A stretch of 50,803 nucleotides of DNA from a virus. Below the pieces are notes generated by a model that was not told the origin of the DNA, did no database searches, and saw only the letters and a program-made list of their open reading frames with translations. Every line of letters starts with the position of its first letter. Position 1 is the stretch's first letter. Of the stretch, positions 8,738 through 18,009 are shown piece by piece. The position numbers were made by a program, and so were the translations under genes. The stretch lies in IMG/VR virus record IMGVR_UViG_3300025127_000062, positions 1 to 50,803 of that record. One strand, written 5' to 3'.

Positions 8738-11700
8738 TTAGTTCAAATCAGTTTTGGTTGTTAACGACGCAATTGTCAAGGGGTAAGGCTCTTCGTGTTT
8801 AATAGTCGGCACGTTTTCTACGCCAAAAGTAGAACCAGCCACAGGACGTTCTTTGTCAAAGCCTGTAAAGCCTCCTTCGTTACCATAAACAGAAGAAACA
8901 CGAACAGATTCAAATTTATCTTTAACTCCAAGTTTGTAAGTCCATGAATTAATTAAAAATGGTTTAACAGATATAATTCTAGCTGTGTCTGCACCATAGG
9001 CAGGTTTATTACGTGCATCCCACGTTGGAAACATCATCTGTAATTCTCCTGTGTATCTTAAGCCAACAACAACTCGAGATGCGTCTGCAGACTGTAGCGT
9101 GATATTACCGTCAGTAAGAGTCTGCTCTCCCGTGTATACGCCATCTTCAATAACAGCAACCGTATCCCCTGCGCCATAACGAACACTTACATCTGTGTCT
9201 ATAGTACCCTCTTGTGGCTTAACTAATTCTACGTAGCTGTCCAGCATAGGATAACTAGACAACTGTACTGGGTCTGTCTCTGCCAAAGCTTCAGTGTGTA
9301 TAAAACCATCTCTTTTGACGACAATCCATACCTGATCTAGCTCTGTGTCTGTTCCTCTGTGCAATATAGAAATATCAAGAACTTTTGCATCGGGTCCTAA
9401 ATCCTGTTGAGACCAAGCGTAAAACTCTTCTTGTCTGTGATAAGACAAACAAAATATTTTACCAGAAACAGTTCTTGCCCAAATTCTAGGTTGTGGCGTG
9501 TGCTGATAAGCAATCTGAGCAATGGAGTCTGTTAAAAAAATAGGATATATAAGCTTAGATACGTCATTAGAGGATGAGCTGTTTAAAGTCTGATCATACT
9601 TATACTCCATAAGACGAGTACCTGATTGATCAGGATAAAAAACAGAACTTGCAACAGTTTCTGCTTGTTGCTCACATGGCTCTTCTTCTGTAAGCTCCAT
9701 GCGAATTGTTTTAGGGCTAATACCATACTGATATTGATTTGGAACAATTCTATATATTCCACCAGTAGTTCCAATTACTAAGTCCTTAGCTGCATTCATC
9801 CAACGAACTCCTGCGTTCCTGTTAGAAAGTGCATACGTAATAGCATCCGTGTCTAAAACATCACCATCCTCTTGAGTTGGTTGAAAGCTAGTTTCATCAT
9901 CTGCGCGACTAAAGTAGATAAAGTTTGGATTACTATAGGTTCCTGCAAAAATTCTGCGTTGTTCAAACTTTGCTACAGTGCGTGGATAGTTTTCTTCGTA
10001 CCATGCTCCAAGTTTAACAGCTTCAAAATTACCCGCGTTTTCAAATGCAAGAGTCCTTTGATCTCTTGGAACAGGACTTATAAGCTGAACCACTACCTGA
10101 CGTGCGCTTATAAAGCGAACAATTTTCATAAACACATTGCCCGACTCCATACGACCAAATATATGCCGATCTATGTCTTCTGTTCTAAACGTATCCTCAG
10201 TAGAATTTATAAAGGCATCATTAGCTATAGGTGTTGATGTTATTCTGCTACTTGTTGGTGGACTAATTAAATTACCCGATGCGTTAACTCCTGGATTATA
10301 CTCCTCAACTTTTGGAACATTATCATCTGCGTTGTTGTAACATGCTACTACGTCAAATTGTTTTTGAGTAGACAAATTTCCAATTGTTGTGCTTAAATTA
10401 TTTGGAGGGTCGTTAACGCCACCTTGTTCAGAAAGAGCGTTTACAAAGCCATAAGTTCTGTTGCCATTAGGCTGAATAACAGCAGTCGCCGACGCTATGG
10501 TTCCAGCTGAGTTGGGACCCAGCATAAAGTAGGTTTTATCTAAAGGACCATAAACACGGTAAACACTACCAGCAGAATACACCCCGTTGTTGTAAGTTCC
10601 TCTGTAAAATTTTACAGGGTGATCTGAAGTTCCAAGATGTTCTTTGATCTTTACCCAACGAATAAGACTGCGATCCTGACCAACAACTACTTGGTTATTA
10701 CGCCTATCATCGGCAACACGAACCCACGAATTAACAAAACCTGATCCAAATACAATAGTATCAGACCTAAGATGAATTTGGTTGTCCTCTACTCCATCCA
10801 GCTTTAAAGCATTTGTGTCGTTCGCACCTGTAGCTTCTTCGTTGTCTAATAAAAACAACTGAGCTGTATTATCTTCAATGTTTAGCACAGAAACAACAGG
10901 TTCTACATATATAATAGTGTCTGTTGGGTCTTCAAGAGGATAGTTGGTTGAGCTACCTGCATGTACTGCTTTTGCTAAAAAATTATTACTATCGACCTTA
11001 TATTCAACATACCAAGATTTAGAATACGCCCCAGGCAAAACAGCTATATCAAACGAAAAATCTCCTGCATCGCCACCTAATAAGTCGTCGTTATCAATAA
11101 CTATGGTATCACCTACAGCGTATTCGTCGTTACCGCCAGTCATACCAGTTACCGTGCAAGCACCGTTAGCATCAACTACAATAGTAAAAGTTGCACCCGA
11201 ACCTGTACCAGTCGTGCTTTTTTGAAAAACTGTATAAGTGCCTTCGTCTCTAGTCGTATCTGCAGCACTAACATTCTCAACCTCAGGACTGTCAAAATCA
11301 GTAGCTATTGGAGCAAAATCTGTTGCGCTACTTTCAAGTTTTATAAATCTTTCGTTTTGTGAAATATTAAATTTATTAGACTCTGGCTCTTTTTCTAAGA
11401 ATGGTTCAACCTCAAAAGACAAATCCTCTAAAGTCCACGAATCATCTCCCTGAACCTCTGCGTTTGCTCTAAGCTCAAAAGGGGTATTAGTTCCAAAAGT
11501 TGTTTGGTTTCTAAAGTAAACATTATGAATGCTTAATGGGCTAATACCACCATCGCTTAGCTTACCAGACTGATAAAATGTTTTTACTCCACGAGCAAGT
11601 AAGGCTGAATAAAAATCAGCTGGAACACCTGTTCGTGTATGAGTAATGTTTGTATTATCAGTTATACTTCGCAAGGTTACCACTGCTTCTGTGTTTGCAG

Positions 11701-12673
11701 CAGTTGTTCCTACATTAAGTTTAATTTCAGCTTCAAGTACATCTGTTGCTATATCAGCCAAAGCTACTTCAGCCAAAGCACTGCTCATGTTGCTTTGATC
11801 GAATAGTTTAAGTTTATTATCTGAAAACTTAGCCGTAAATGACACATTAGGATATGTACCGTAATGTCCTGATTCTGTCTGATCTCCAAAATCGCCAATG
11901 TCCATTAGCGAGAATGTAAACATTCTTTCTGCGTCATTTGTAAGTGTACCTAATCCAAAATCAAACTTTGCTTTTGACAAGACTTGTTGTCCAGAGGTTG
12001 CTGCAACAATAGAAGTTGTTCGTATCAGCTTATAGTCTCCTGATGTTGACATCATACCCGTAGTTGGGTCTATCTCCCAGCCTCGGGTATTGTCATTTGC
12101 TATTTTCTGTCCTTCAAAAAACGAAGTATCTGCAGCAAAACCTGAAATATAACCCTCAGATGCGTCAAACGATGTATCAATCCCGTAACCTGCCGTAGAA
12201 AAAAGCTTAAGATTTGTACCATTAGCTTCTGTAGATTGAAGACCAAGCGATACAAATGTAATATCAGCTGTAAGTTTCCTAGGTCTATGGCGACCATGAG
12301 CTATATACAACTCACCAGTCTCCGAGCTAAATCGTAAGTCTTTAATATCTCCAGCGGAGTATGTTGTTGTAAGTATGTCCTTAGACACACCATTTGAATC
12401 AAAAATTTCAATCTGACCTGGAGTAAAAACAACTCTGTATGGCACGCTTGTTGCCAAAATAACGTCAACAGTTAAAACATCTTCAACTTCTGGAGCCAAC
12501 GTGTTGTAATATTTAAACCCAGTCCTGTATATAGCAGGACCCTGCAACGACGGAAAGAAGTTTTTAAACTTACGACCAGAATTAGCTATTCGTTTAATAT
12601 CAGTACGTCCTAAAACGTAATCGCTTACTAAACCGCCTGAAAAATCTGTTTGAACATTACTATACCTTGCCAT
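8738..12673 (-). CDS. Tail tubular protein B-like (1311 aa)
   Basis: This very long protein has a beta-rich, Asp/Gly/Thr-rich sequence and recognisable features of the tail tubular B/gp12 nozzle family: an N-terminal SGGLVSDYVLGRTDIKR-type start, KFKNFFPSLQGPAIYRTGF, and near the C-terminus QPRIWARTVSGKIFCLSYHRQEEFYAW. T7 gp12 is about 794 residues, so roughly 500 extra residues (about 200-700) look like inserted beta domains. It overlaps the tail tubular A gene by 14 nt. The last 317 residues have a close homologue at 49850-50803. It probably forms the distal tail nozzle. Confidence 0.85.
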   Translation of the reverse strand: MARYSNVQTDFSGGLVSDYVLGRTDIKRIANSGRKFKNFFPSLQGPAIYRTGFKYYNTLAPEVEDVLTVDVILATSVPYRVVFTPGQIEIFDSNGVSKDILTTTYSAGDIKDLRFSSETGELYIAHGRHRPRKLTADITFVSLGLQSTEANGTNLKLFSTAGYGIDTSFDASEGYISGFAADTSFFEGQKIANDNTRGWEIDPTTGMMSTSGDYKLIRTTSIVAATSGQQVLSKAKFDFGLGTLTNDAERMFTFSLMDIGDFGDQTESGHYGTYPNVSFTAKFSDNKLKLFDQSNMSSALAEVALADIATDVLEAEIKLNVGTTAANTEAVVTLRSITDNTNITHTRTGVPADFYSALLARGVKTFYQSGKLSDGGISPLSIHNVYFRNQTTFGTNTPFELRANAEVQGDDSWTLEDLSFEVEPFLEKEPESNKFNISQNERFIKLESSATDFAPIATDFDSPEVENVSAADTTRDEGTYTVFQKSTTGTGSGATFTIVVDANGACTVTGMTGGNDEYAVGDTIVIDNDDLLGGDAGDFSFDIAVLPGAYSKSWYVEYKVDSNNFLAKAVHAGSSTNYPLEDPTDTIIYVEPVVSVLNIEDNTAQLFLLDNEEATGANDTNALKLDGVEDNQIHLRSDTIVFGSGFVNSWVRVADDRRNNQVVVGQDRSLIRWVKIKEHLGTSDHPVKFYRGTYNNGVYSAGSVYRVYGPLDKTYFMLGPNSAGTIASATAVIQPNGNRTYGFVNALSEQGGVNDPPNNLSTTIGNLSTQKQFDVVACYNNADDNVPKVEEYNPGVNASGNLISPPTSSRITSTPIANDAFINSTEDTFRTEDIDRHIFGRMESGNVFMKIVRFISARQVVVQLISPVPRDQRTLAFENAGNFEAVKLGAWYEENYPRTVAKFEQRRIFAGTYSNPNFIYFSRADDETSFQPTQEDGDVLDTDAITYALSNRNAGVRWMNAAKDLVIGTTGGIYRIVPNQYQYGISPKTIRMELTEEEPCEQQAETVASSVFYPDQSGTRLMEYKYDQTLNSSSSNDVSKLIYPIFLTDSIAQIAYQHTPQPRIWARTVSGKIFCLSYHRQEEFYAWSQQDLGPDAKVLDISILHRGTDTELDQVWIVVKRDGFIHTEALAETDPVQLSSYPMLDSYVELVKPQEGTIDTDVSVRYGAGDTVAVIEDGVYTGEQTLTDGNITLQSADASRVVVGLRYTGELQMMFPTWDARNKPAYGADTARIISVKPFLINSWTYKLGVKDKFESVRVSSVYGNEGGFTGFDKERPVAGSTFGVENVPTIKHEEPYPLTIASLTTKTDLN

Positions 12674-13271
12674 AGTTCTGATGTGCGCTTATAAAACACG
12701 AGTTGTCGTCGTTGATGTACTGTTGAGCTGGTCCTTGCCTGCCCTCTAGCATACGTGCTCTTCGAAGAGCAAGAACATACTGCTTGTGCAGTAGCTCGTG
12801 TCTATTCTCGGAACCAGAAAGCTCAATACTCATGTTCTGCGCCATGTGCAAAGTAAGTAGCCTTGTAAGAAAAGCTGGGAGTCCTTCTGCTGAGGTTTCT
12901 AAGCTAGGGACATACGTGTATGTTAGTTTTAACTTTGTTTCATCAGCGTAAAGCTTTCCGTTTGCAAAGCGGTAGTTAGAGCAAAGATAGTCTTCTGTTG
13001 TCTCTACATACAGAAATAAATTAAAGTCAGATGGCAGAGTGTATTCGTATCCAAAGTTCGCAAACTCTGTAGACGTAACACCAGTCAGCGTTGATCGTTT
13101 TGTATTGTAATTGAATATATTGTCACCAAACAGTTCAGTAACTGCTTGCGCAAAAGCACGAGTGGTTATCTCGTAAGTGCTACTTGTTTCGTCGTCAGCA
13201 TCAATATGATAACTGCCCACCATGCGCAGGGCAGAGTTCAATATTTCTAGCTTGTTTGCTTCAATAGCCAT
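12660..13271 (-). CDS. Tail tubular protein A-like (203 aa)
   Basis: Size, position between capsid and tail tubular B genes, and the helical sequence starting EANKLEILNSALRMVG (similar to the LDAVNEMLAAIGE-type start of gp11 proteins) identify it as the tail adaptor under the portal. The family forms a dodecameric gatekeeper ring. The segment FLTRLLTLHMAQNMSIELSGSENR is typical of the C-terminal helices. The gene starts just downstream of the capsid terminator, so its transcription comes from read-through or from a promoter not identified here. It overlaps the tail tubular B start by 14 nt. Confidence 0.8.
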   Translation of the reverse strand: MAIEANKLEILNSALRMVGSYHIDADDETSSTYEITTRAFAQAVTELFGDNIFNYNTKRSTLTGVTSTEFANFGYEYTLPSDFNLFLYVETTEDYLCSNYRFANGKLYADETKLKLTYTYVPSLETSAEGLPAFLTRLLTLHMAQNMSIELSGSENRHELLHKQYVLALRRARMLEGRQGPAQQYINDDNSCFISAHQNYGKV

Positions 13272-13311
13272 AAGTAAAAGTAGCCTCCCCCGAATCTGAC
13301 AGGGGAGGCTA
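13272..13311 (-). terminator. Rho-independent terminator after the capsid gene
   Basis: On the minus strand a GC-rich hairpin (TAGCCTCCCC at 13311-13302 pairing with GGGGAGGCTA at 13290-13281) is followed by a T-rich tract, 13280-13272. It lies 10 bp past the capsid stop codon and before the tail tubular A start. Partial read-through would lower expression of the tail genes relative to capsid. Confidence 0.85.
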
Positions 13312-13320
13312 CAGACTAGA

Positions 13321-14424
13321 TTAAGCCTCTACGCAGCGAATTTCGCCAGTGACCTCACCCCACATACGAGATGCTTCAGCAGCAAGCTTGAAGTAAATGT
13401 AAGGGATGTTCTTCTTAGCGGGAACACGCCACATATCACCCTTAAGAGCCGAACCAACGGAGAGCTTAAGAGCACGAGGAGTGCAGACGATTACACGACG
13501 CTCATCGTTGTTAGTACCATCTGAGTTTAGTCCAAGACGCTCGGTTTGGATGAATCGGAAGCCCATGAACGTAGTGACTGAGCCTTCTGCAAGAGCCTTG
13601 CGAACAGCGAAGTCAGAGTTGATGATCTGCTCGATACTAAGAAGGTCATTGAACTGAGTTGATGTAAGGAAGCAGTTAACAACGTCATCCTGATTGATAG
13701 CTTCAAGGCGAAGCATTGTGCGACGAGCAGCTTTTAACTTCTCAAGGGTAAGACCCAGAGGAGCTGTGCTTCCAGTGTCAGTTTCGTCGTAGTTTGCACC
13801 AATAGAGAAACCTTCTTTATTACCAGTAACAATATCAATGCCGTTTTTCTTTGTCGAGGCATCATAAGTTGCAGTAACTGGATTAGCATCATTCTTGCTC
13901 AAAGCACCAATAGTGATATTGGTGTCACGAGTGGTGTCGGCGTCACGAGAGAAATCAACAGTTGTTCCACCGCTACGACCTGTGTATGCTTCTCCGAAGA
14001 TCTTGTCGATGATGATATCGTCAATCTTACGCTTACCAGAAGCAAGGAGAGCTTGTGTGTAAGCATTCATTGGATCAGTAAGAACTCTCTTGAGATCTTT
14101 CTCATCTACATACTTACCAAGCTCATAATCCTTAAGTCCGATACGACGACGATCATGTGCGATATCACTGTTAGGGTTATCACCAAAACGAGTAGCGTCC
14201 TCACTCATTGCTTCAGCGATGCCGATGCGGTCGAAGTATTGGAACTCTTCGTTTTGTGTTTCTTGTTCAAAATACGGCTGAAGCTTAGATTCAGTTTGCT
14301 GGTATGCTTGTTCAAAACCAGCTTTGAAAGCTTCAACGTATGCGGTATTTATGGCTCCACCGTTGCTAACTGCAGCAGCACCTGAGCCATTATCACTCAT
14401 GTAAGAGGGATTTGAATATGACAT
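13321..14424 (-). CDS. Major capsid protein, Phage_capsid_2 type (367 aa)
   Basis: The protein has the characteristic segments of the family: AHDRRRIGLKDYELGKYVDEKDLKRVLTD-like text near residues 90-120, then YTQALLASGKRKIDDIIIDKIFGEAYTGR, and a C-terminal MWGEVTGEIRCVEA. It should adopt the HK97 fold and form the icosahedral shell. The length of 367 residues is normal. It follows the scaffold gene and precedes the tail adaptor. Unlike the neighbouring genes, which overlap, it is isolated by a terminator on each side and has a 120-nt leader, so it is probably expressed as a separate abundant transcript. Confidence 0.9.
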   Translation of the reverse strand: MSYSNPSYMSDNGSGAAAVSNGGAINTAYVEAFKAGFEQAYQQTESKLQPYFEQETQNEEFQYFDRIGIAEAMSEDATRFGDNPNSDIAHDRRRIGLKDYELGKYVDEKDLKRVLTDPMNAYTQALLASGKRKIDDIIIDKIFGEAYTGRSGGTTVDFSRDADTTRDTNITIGALSKNDANPVTATYDASTKKNGIDIVTGNKEGFSIGANYDETDTGSTAPLGLTLEKLKAARRTMLRLEAINQDDVVNCFLTSTQFNDLLSIEQIINSDFAVRKALAEGSVTTFMGFRFIQTERLGLNSDGTNNDERRVIVCTPRALKLSVGSALKGDMWRVPAKKNIPYIYFKLAAEASRMWGEVTGEIRCVEA

Positions 14425-14455
14425 AATATTAAATAATTGAAGTTAAGTTTTAATT

Positions 14456-14496
14456 AGAAGTTTGCTTTTCGATGAGCTACCCTTTCGGACTCTTCT
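14456..14496 (-). promoter_or_regulatory. Possible structured 5' leader of the capsid gene
   Basis: On the minus strand AGAAG (14496-14492) can pair with CTTCT (14460-14456). The enclosed 31 nt can form two small hairpins: TCC-GAAA-GGG with a GNRA tetraloop, and GCT...AGC. This would be a compact three-way junction 32 nt upstream of the capsid ATG. A TATAAC-like -10 element lies just upstream near 14504, but I see no convincing -35. It could protect the transcript or mark an RNase III or processing site. The fold was done by eye only. Confidence 0.35.
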
Positions 14497-14541
14497 AGTT
14501 ATAACGGAACCAACGGCTATCTGAAGCTGACACTAGGACCT

Positions 14542-14574
14542 AAAAAAGGCTACCCCAATATGATTGGGATAGCC
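14542..14574 (-). terminator. Rho-independent terminator after the scaffold gene
   Basis: On the minus strand GGCTATCCCAAT (14574-14563) pairs with ATTGGGGTAGCC (14559-14548), with one G-T pair and a short loop. Six T residues follow (14547-14542). It separates the packaging, portal and scaffold genes from the capsid gene. Confidence 0.88.
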
Positions 14575-14600
14575 CTGTTTAAGTAAGATGTCAAGTCGTT

Positions 14601-15518
14601 TTACTGACTTGGATACAAATTAGCGTAAAGATTAGCACGCTGATCTAGTATTTGCTGTCTTTTAGTCCTATCTGCCATCGAAAGCGATGATGGATTAGAC
14701 ATAATAAGTTGTGCATTACTAGAGTCTAGCTCTTGGATTGCAGACTTAATGCTGTGAACATTTTCGGAAGCAAAGCCACTAGCTGGGTTGTTGTTTGCAA
14801 GAGGCAAAGCATCACCAGATACCTCCGCTATGCGATGAAACACCTTTAACACCGCTGGATGATTAGCAACCACTGCGTCTGATTCAATCAACTCCCTCAG
14901 TTCGGGAATCTCTGAAGTTAACGCCTCGTAAGCCTGATTAGCTTGCGCTAGGTTTGTGTCATATTTTTCGCCCCACTCATGTTGAATAGACTCGCGGTAT
15001 GACTTAACCTCTGCCTCTACTTGTTCTTGACCAAGTTGGCTTCCCTCCATATTCATCTGCATGTAACGTTCATACAGCATGTCGAATTGGTTTTGATTCA
15101 ACCCCATTTCTGCTGAGAAGTCTACAAGTTCTTGGATAGCTTCTTCTCCGACTTCAGGTGTATTCTCTGCTCCTTCGTAGGAAAGCTCATCTGGGATAGA
15201 GTATTCGTTGTCTTTCGGTCTTACGTTGCTGTAGAAATCCTCCCACTGTTCAGACGTCCAGTCTTCTTGTGGAGCTGCAAGGCGTTTAGTTCCTAGAGCA
15301 CTCTGTGCGTTAACAAGCTGATCCGCTAGTGCGTGAACAGATTTAGTGTTTCGTATTGTTTCATTAGCCTTAAGTGCATCAGGCAATGATTCATAAAACT
15401 GACCGTAAGACTCTTCTGATGCAAAATCATATGAGTTAGACGCAGTTGCTTGTTCAGAGGCTACCTCTGCGGGTGTTACACCGCCTAGACCTCCTGTTGT
15501 TTCTGTTTCTTCTGACAT
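14601..15518 (-). CDS. Capsid assembly scaffolding protein (305 aa)
   Basis: This acidic, Gln/Glu/Ser-rich, helical protein lies directly before the major capsid gene. It has a DFASEESYGQFYESLPDALK segment and a WTSEQWEDFYSNVRPKDNEY segment (about residues 85-105) typical of T7 gp9-type scaffolds. The middle is coiled-coil-like (MQMNMEGSQLGQEQVEAEVKSYRESI). The C-terminus, NLYANLYPSQ, is basic or neutral, as expected for a capsid-binding tail. It follows the Bbp19-like gene with a 1-nt gap and is followed by a strong terminator. Confidence 0.82.
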   Translation of the reverse strand: MSEETETTGGLGGVTPAEVASEQATASNSYDFASEESYGQFYESLPDALKANETIRNTKSVHALADQLVNAQSALGTKRLAAPQEDWTSEQWEDFYSNVRPKDNEYSIPDELSYEGAENTPEVGEEAIQELVDFSAEMGLNQNQFDMLYERYMQMNMEGSQLGQEQVEAEVKSYRESIQHEWGEKYDTNLAQANQAYEALTSEIPELRELIESDAVVANHPAVLKVFHRIAEVSGDALPLANNNPASGFASENVHSIKSAIQELDSSNAQLIMSNPSSLSMADRTKRQQILDQRANLYANLYPSQ

Positions 15519-15519
15519 G

Positions 15520-15786
15520 TTATTTATTCTCCATCTCTATTTTGTTAATTAATTCTTGTGGATCGTCTTGACCCAATAGAGTGAGAAAGCTCATGGCTAA
15601 GCGTCTGCGTCCTTCACATTCGCGGAGCTTAGCTTCGTCTGAATGGAACACAGGCTTAGTTACGTGACACTCACGCAATAACACAGTAAAGAACCGCTTA
15701 CCGTGCGGAGTCTCTAGTATGTTTATTAAATCTTCTTTAAGCTTTGCTTTTTCGCGGAGCTTAGTCAGGGAATCTAAAACTCGCAT
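15520..15786 (-). CDS. Bbp19-like phage protein (88 aa)
   Basis: The segment HGKRFFTVLLRECHVTKPVFHSDE followed by ECEGRRRLAMSFLTLLG matches the Bbp19 family of short-tailed phages (named after Bordetella phage BPP-1). Members sit between portal and scaffold or capsid genes, as here. The molecular role is not established; a head-associated or assembly function is inferred from the conserved location. It is separated from both neighbours by a single nucleotide. The length of 88 residues is normal for the family. Confidence 0.75.
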   Translation of the reverse strand: MRVLDSLTKLREKAKLKEDLINILETPHGKRFFTVLLRECHVTKPVFHSDEAKLRECEGRRRLAMSFLTLLGQDDPQELINKIEMENK

Positions 15787-15787
15787 G

Positions 15788-17404
15788 TTATATATTTAAC
15801 AACTGACCTACGCCTTCAGGGTCTAGTTGTTTTGCCTGAGCAACATCCTTCATAGCCCCACCAATCTGTGGAGCCATCTGCGCTGCCTGCATAACTTGTT
15901 CTTGCTCAGCAGCAGCTTCTTGTTCTTCAGCAAGTTGTTGCTCGGTCTTTACCACTTCTGGAGCTACATTGCGATACTTCGCATAGCTAGCCAGAAGTTT
16001 TTGTTCGTCAATTGCTCCCATAATATCAGGTCTAACCTGAGCCAATGGAGCTAAATCTCTCATAAAAGAGCTGATATCTGAAAGTCGAGTAGCAAACTGA
16101 GACTGCGATGCTGGGCTAGAGTATGCAATCTCTAACGAAGCACCAGCTAAGCTTTCAGGTTTTTCAGGCATACGACCAGAACGCTCAAGCAACTCAAACG
16201 TTGCCTCAATAGCTGGTCCTAAATACTCGGATTCCATTCGGTTGAGAAGAGGAGCCAGCTGATTGAGCATCTGTCCTCTTACGTCTTGAATCTCAGTTAC
16301 GCTTTGACGCTCCTTCTTCTCTTGTCGAATAATCTGATCAACAAAGAATGCACGGTTAACAGAGTCACGATACATACGTATCATCTCCATAACATACTGT
16401 GGCTGGTTGCCTGCCATAATTGGCTGTGGCTTTTCACTACCAGGCTCATGAAACATAATCTGACGAGAGCCATACTTCATTGGAAGCATGATGCTGTCTT
16501 CCTCAGCAGTAAGTGTTGGAAAATTTAAATACTCAGCAGATGTAAGGGCTTCTTTAACCATCTTATTGAGTGCGCGGATTTGAGACAAGCAAGAGAAGGC
16601 AGGACCACGCCCATACACTTCGTCTGCTAGCTTAGACCAGCGAGGGACTAGCATTGTAAAATAACTAGAACCACTTTCTTGTAGCGGCTCCTTAAGAGTA
16701 GGACACCAGTAAGTTACTTTGTATGGACGTCCTTTACCGACACGACCGCCCTTCTTAGCAACCTTATCTGTGTTTGGCTCAATAGTATAAACAAGCTCAT
16801 ACTTGTTGTGGACAGAGTCATCCTTATTAAAACCATCCATGCCCTCTACCTGAGGGAATGCTTGCATTAACTGACGCGCAGTTTTATAACAGCGATAGTA
16901 AACCGTGTCTACTGTGCCATACTGGTCTGTGTCAAAGAAGACGTCAGCTAGTGGACGCGACCGAAAATTAACAACTCCGTTAACTTCAGATATCTGAACA
17001 GGAGATGTTCCGTAAGCTCCAACGTCTAAGAAACACTCATGACTAGAACTATAGAACTGAGACTGCGGTAGAGCAAACTCGTGTAGAATGCGGTCAGCGG
17101 CTGCCTGCAGGTAAGCTCTTTCTTTCGGTGTAACCAATTCCTGAGGCTTGTTTACAATCCGTAGATAAAACCACCGATCAGATTTTGGGATTAAATTAGA
17201 ACTTAGACCGTTAGCAAACATCTGGTTACACCAGACCGCCGTATCATCGAACAATCCCCGAGATCCGTCTTCCTGCTTAGAGGTGTGTCCGTGATCGAAC
17301 TTGTTAGAGTTCGGACGGACATACTTCTGTGCATCATAGAACATGCTGTCGAGGTTAGACCTCAACAGCTTTAGTTCTTCGTATCGCTGTAATAGTCTAA
17401 CCAT
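15788..17404 (-). CDS. Portal protein (538 aa)
   Basis: This is a head-to-tail connector of the short-tailed phage type. Recognisable segments are the N-terminal WCNQMFANGLSSNLIPKSDRWFYL, the DVGAYGTSPVQISEV core, RGPAFSCLSQIRALNKMVKEA, and the C-terminal clip and barrel region VTEIQDVRGQMLNQLAPLLNRMESEYLGPAIE. The C-terminus is Gln/Ala/Glu-rich. I chose the ATG at 17404, which overlaps the stop of the upstream poly-proline gene. A GTG six codons earlier (17422) is possible but would extend the overlap without reason. Twelve copies form the portal ring through which the terminase packages DNA. Confidence 0.9.
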   Translation of the reverse strand: MVRLLQRYEELKLLRSNLDSMFYDAQKYVRPNSNKFDHGHTSKQEDGSRGLFDDTAVWCNQMFANGLSSNLIPKSDRWFYLRIVNKPQELVTPKERAYLQAAADRILHEFALPQSQFYSSSHECFLDVGAYGTSPVQISEVNGVVNFRSRPLADVFFDTDQYGTVDTVYYRCYKTARQLMQAFPQVEGMDGFNKDDSVHNKYELVYTIEPNTDKVAKKGGRVGKGRPYKVTYWCPTLKEPLQESGSSYFTMLVPRWSKLADEVYGRGPAFSCLSQIRALNKMVKEALTSAEYLNFPTLTAEEDSIMLPMKYGSRQIMFHEPGSEKPQPIMAGNQPQYVMEMIRMYRDSVNRAFFVDQIIRQEKKERQSVTEIQDVRGQMLNQLAPLLNRMESEYLGPAIEATFELLERSGRMPEKPESLAGASLEIAYSSPASQSQFATRLSDISSFMRDLAPLAQVRPDIMGAIDEQKLLASYAKYRNVAPEVVKTEQQLAEEQEAAAEQEQVMQAAQMAPQIGGAMKDVAQAKQLDPEGVGQLLNI

Positions 17405-17630
17405 ACAAGCCAGAACCACCACCTAGTGTGGCACGACCTTGGACTTTTTTATTAGTCTTTGATGCTTTTGGACGAGGCAACGTAGCCCCGCCAAACGCCT
17501 GAGCCGTTGTGGTCCTAGTACTTGCCTGACGCGCCTGCTTCACTGGTCTCCGAGCCATTGGCGCAGGAGGGGGAGGCGGTGCAGGTGGTGGTGGAGGAGG
17601 TGGTGGTGGTTTTGGTCTTGATGATCCCAT
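17397..17630 (-). CDS. Proline-rich small protein upstream of the portal gene (77 aa)
   Basis: After MGSSRPK there are two runs of nine and five prolines (about residues 8-22). An Arg/Lys/Thr/Gly-rich basic tail ending GGGSGLYG follows. It appears disordered and has no recognised domain. The stop overlaps the portal ATG, which supports a real gene in the packaging operon. The first 116 nt overlap the 164-residue frame (17515-18009) in another phase. Proline runs of this kind usually need EF-P for translation. The function is unknown. Confidence 0.6.
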   Translation of the reverse strand: MGSSRPKPPPPPPPPPAPPPPPAPMARRPVKQARQASTRTTTAQAFGGATLPRPKASKTNKKVQGRATLGGGSGLYG

Positions 17631-18009
17631 AATTCGATATACGTTTTAAAGAGTTCCAACTAAAAAATTTTTCCGAGTTTGGCTTGTTCATCCTGTGGTA
17701 TCGGGTAAACATGACCCTGTCAAGTGGAAATGGTGCAAGTTCGTAAAAGACTTCTAGTGTCTTACGAGGATCACGACTCGATGCGTAGGCTATCTTCCAG
17801 TATCGACCTTCGTCGTCCTCCAGCACTTCTCCCATTATAATGTAATTAGGCGAACTAAAATAATATCGCTCTTCTCCGTGTGGACAGTTCAAGTAGTAAT
17901 CCTGCAACCACACAAAATCCTGTTTTTGTGTGTGGTACAACACCACAGCTTCATCCATCAGAGAAAGTCGGTAGTCTTCACCAACTGATGCTTGAGACTT
18001 GGTACTCAT
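17515..18009 (-). CDS. Unknown protein after the terminase gene (164 aa)
   Basis: The first 125 residues look like a folded domain: ERYYFSSPNYIIMGEVLEDDEGRYWKIAYA, then PLDRVMFTRYHRMN, then the basic SEKFFSWNSLKRI. The layout resembles small gp13/DUF2833-type proteins found near terminase genes in podoviruses, but the match is weak. From about residue 127 on, the sequence is a low-complexity Thr/Ser tail read out of frame over the poly-proline gene, so it may be a by-product of the overlap. It overlaps the terminase stop by 32 nt. Confidence 0.6.
   Translation of the reverse strand: MSTKSQASVGEDYRLSLMDEAVVLYHTQKQDFVWLQDYYLNCPHGEERYYFSSPNYIIMGEVLEDDEGRYWKIAYASSRDPRKTLEVFYELAPFPLDRVMFTRYHRMNKPNSEKFFSWNSLKRISNYGIIKTKTTTTSSTTTCTASPSCANGSETSEAGASGKY

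Noticed and set aside
14456-14496. Fragment resembling a tRNA D-arm (GGGTAGCTCA) on the minus strand
   Set aside because: No matching acceptor stem, anticodon arm or T-arm could be paired around it. A small leader fold explains it better.
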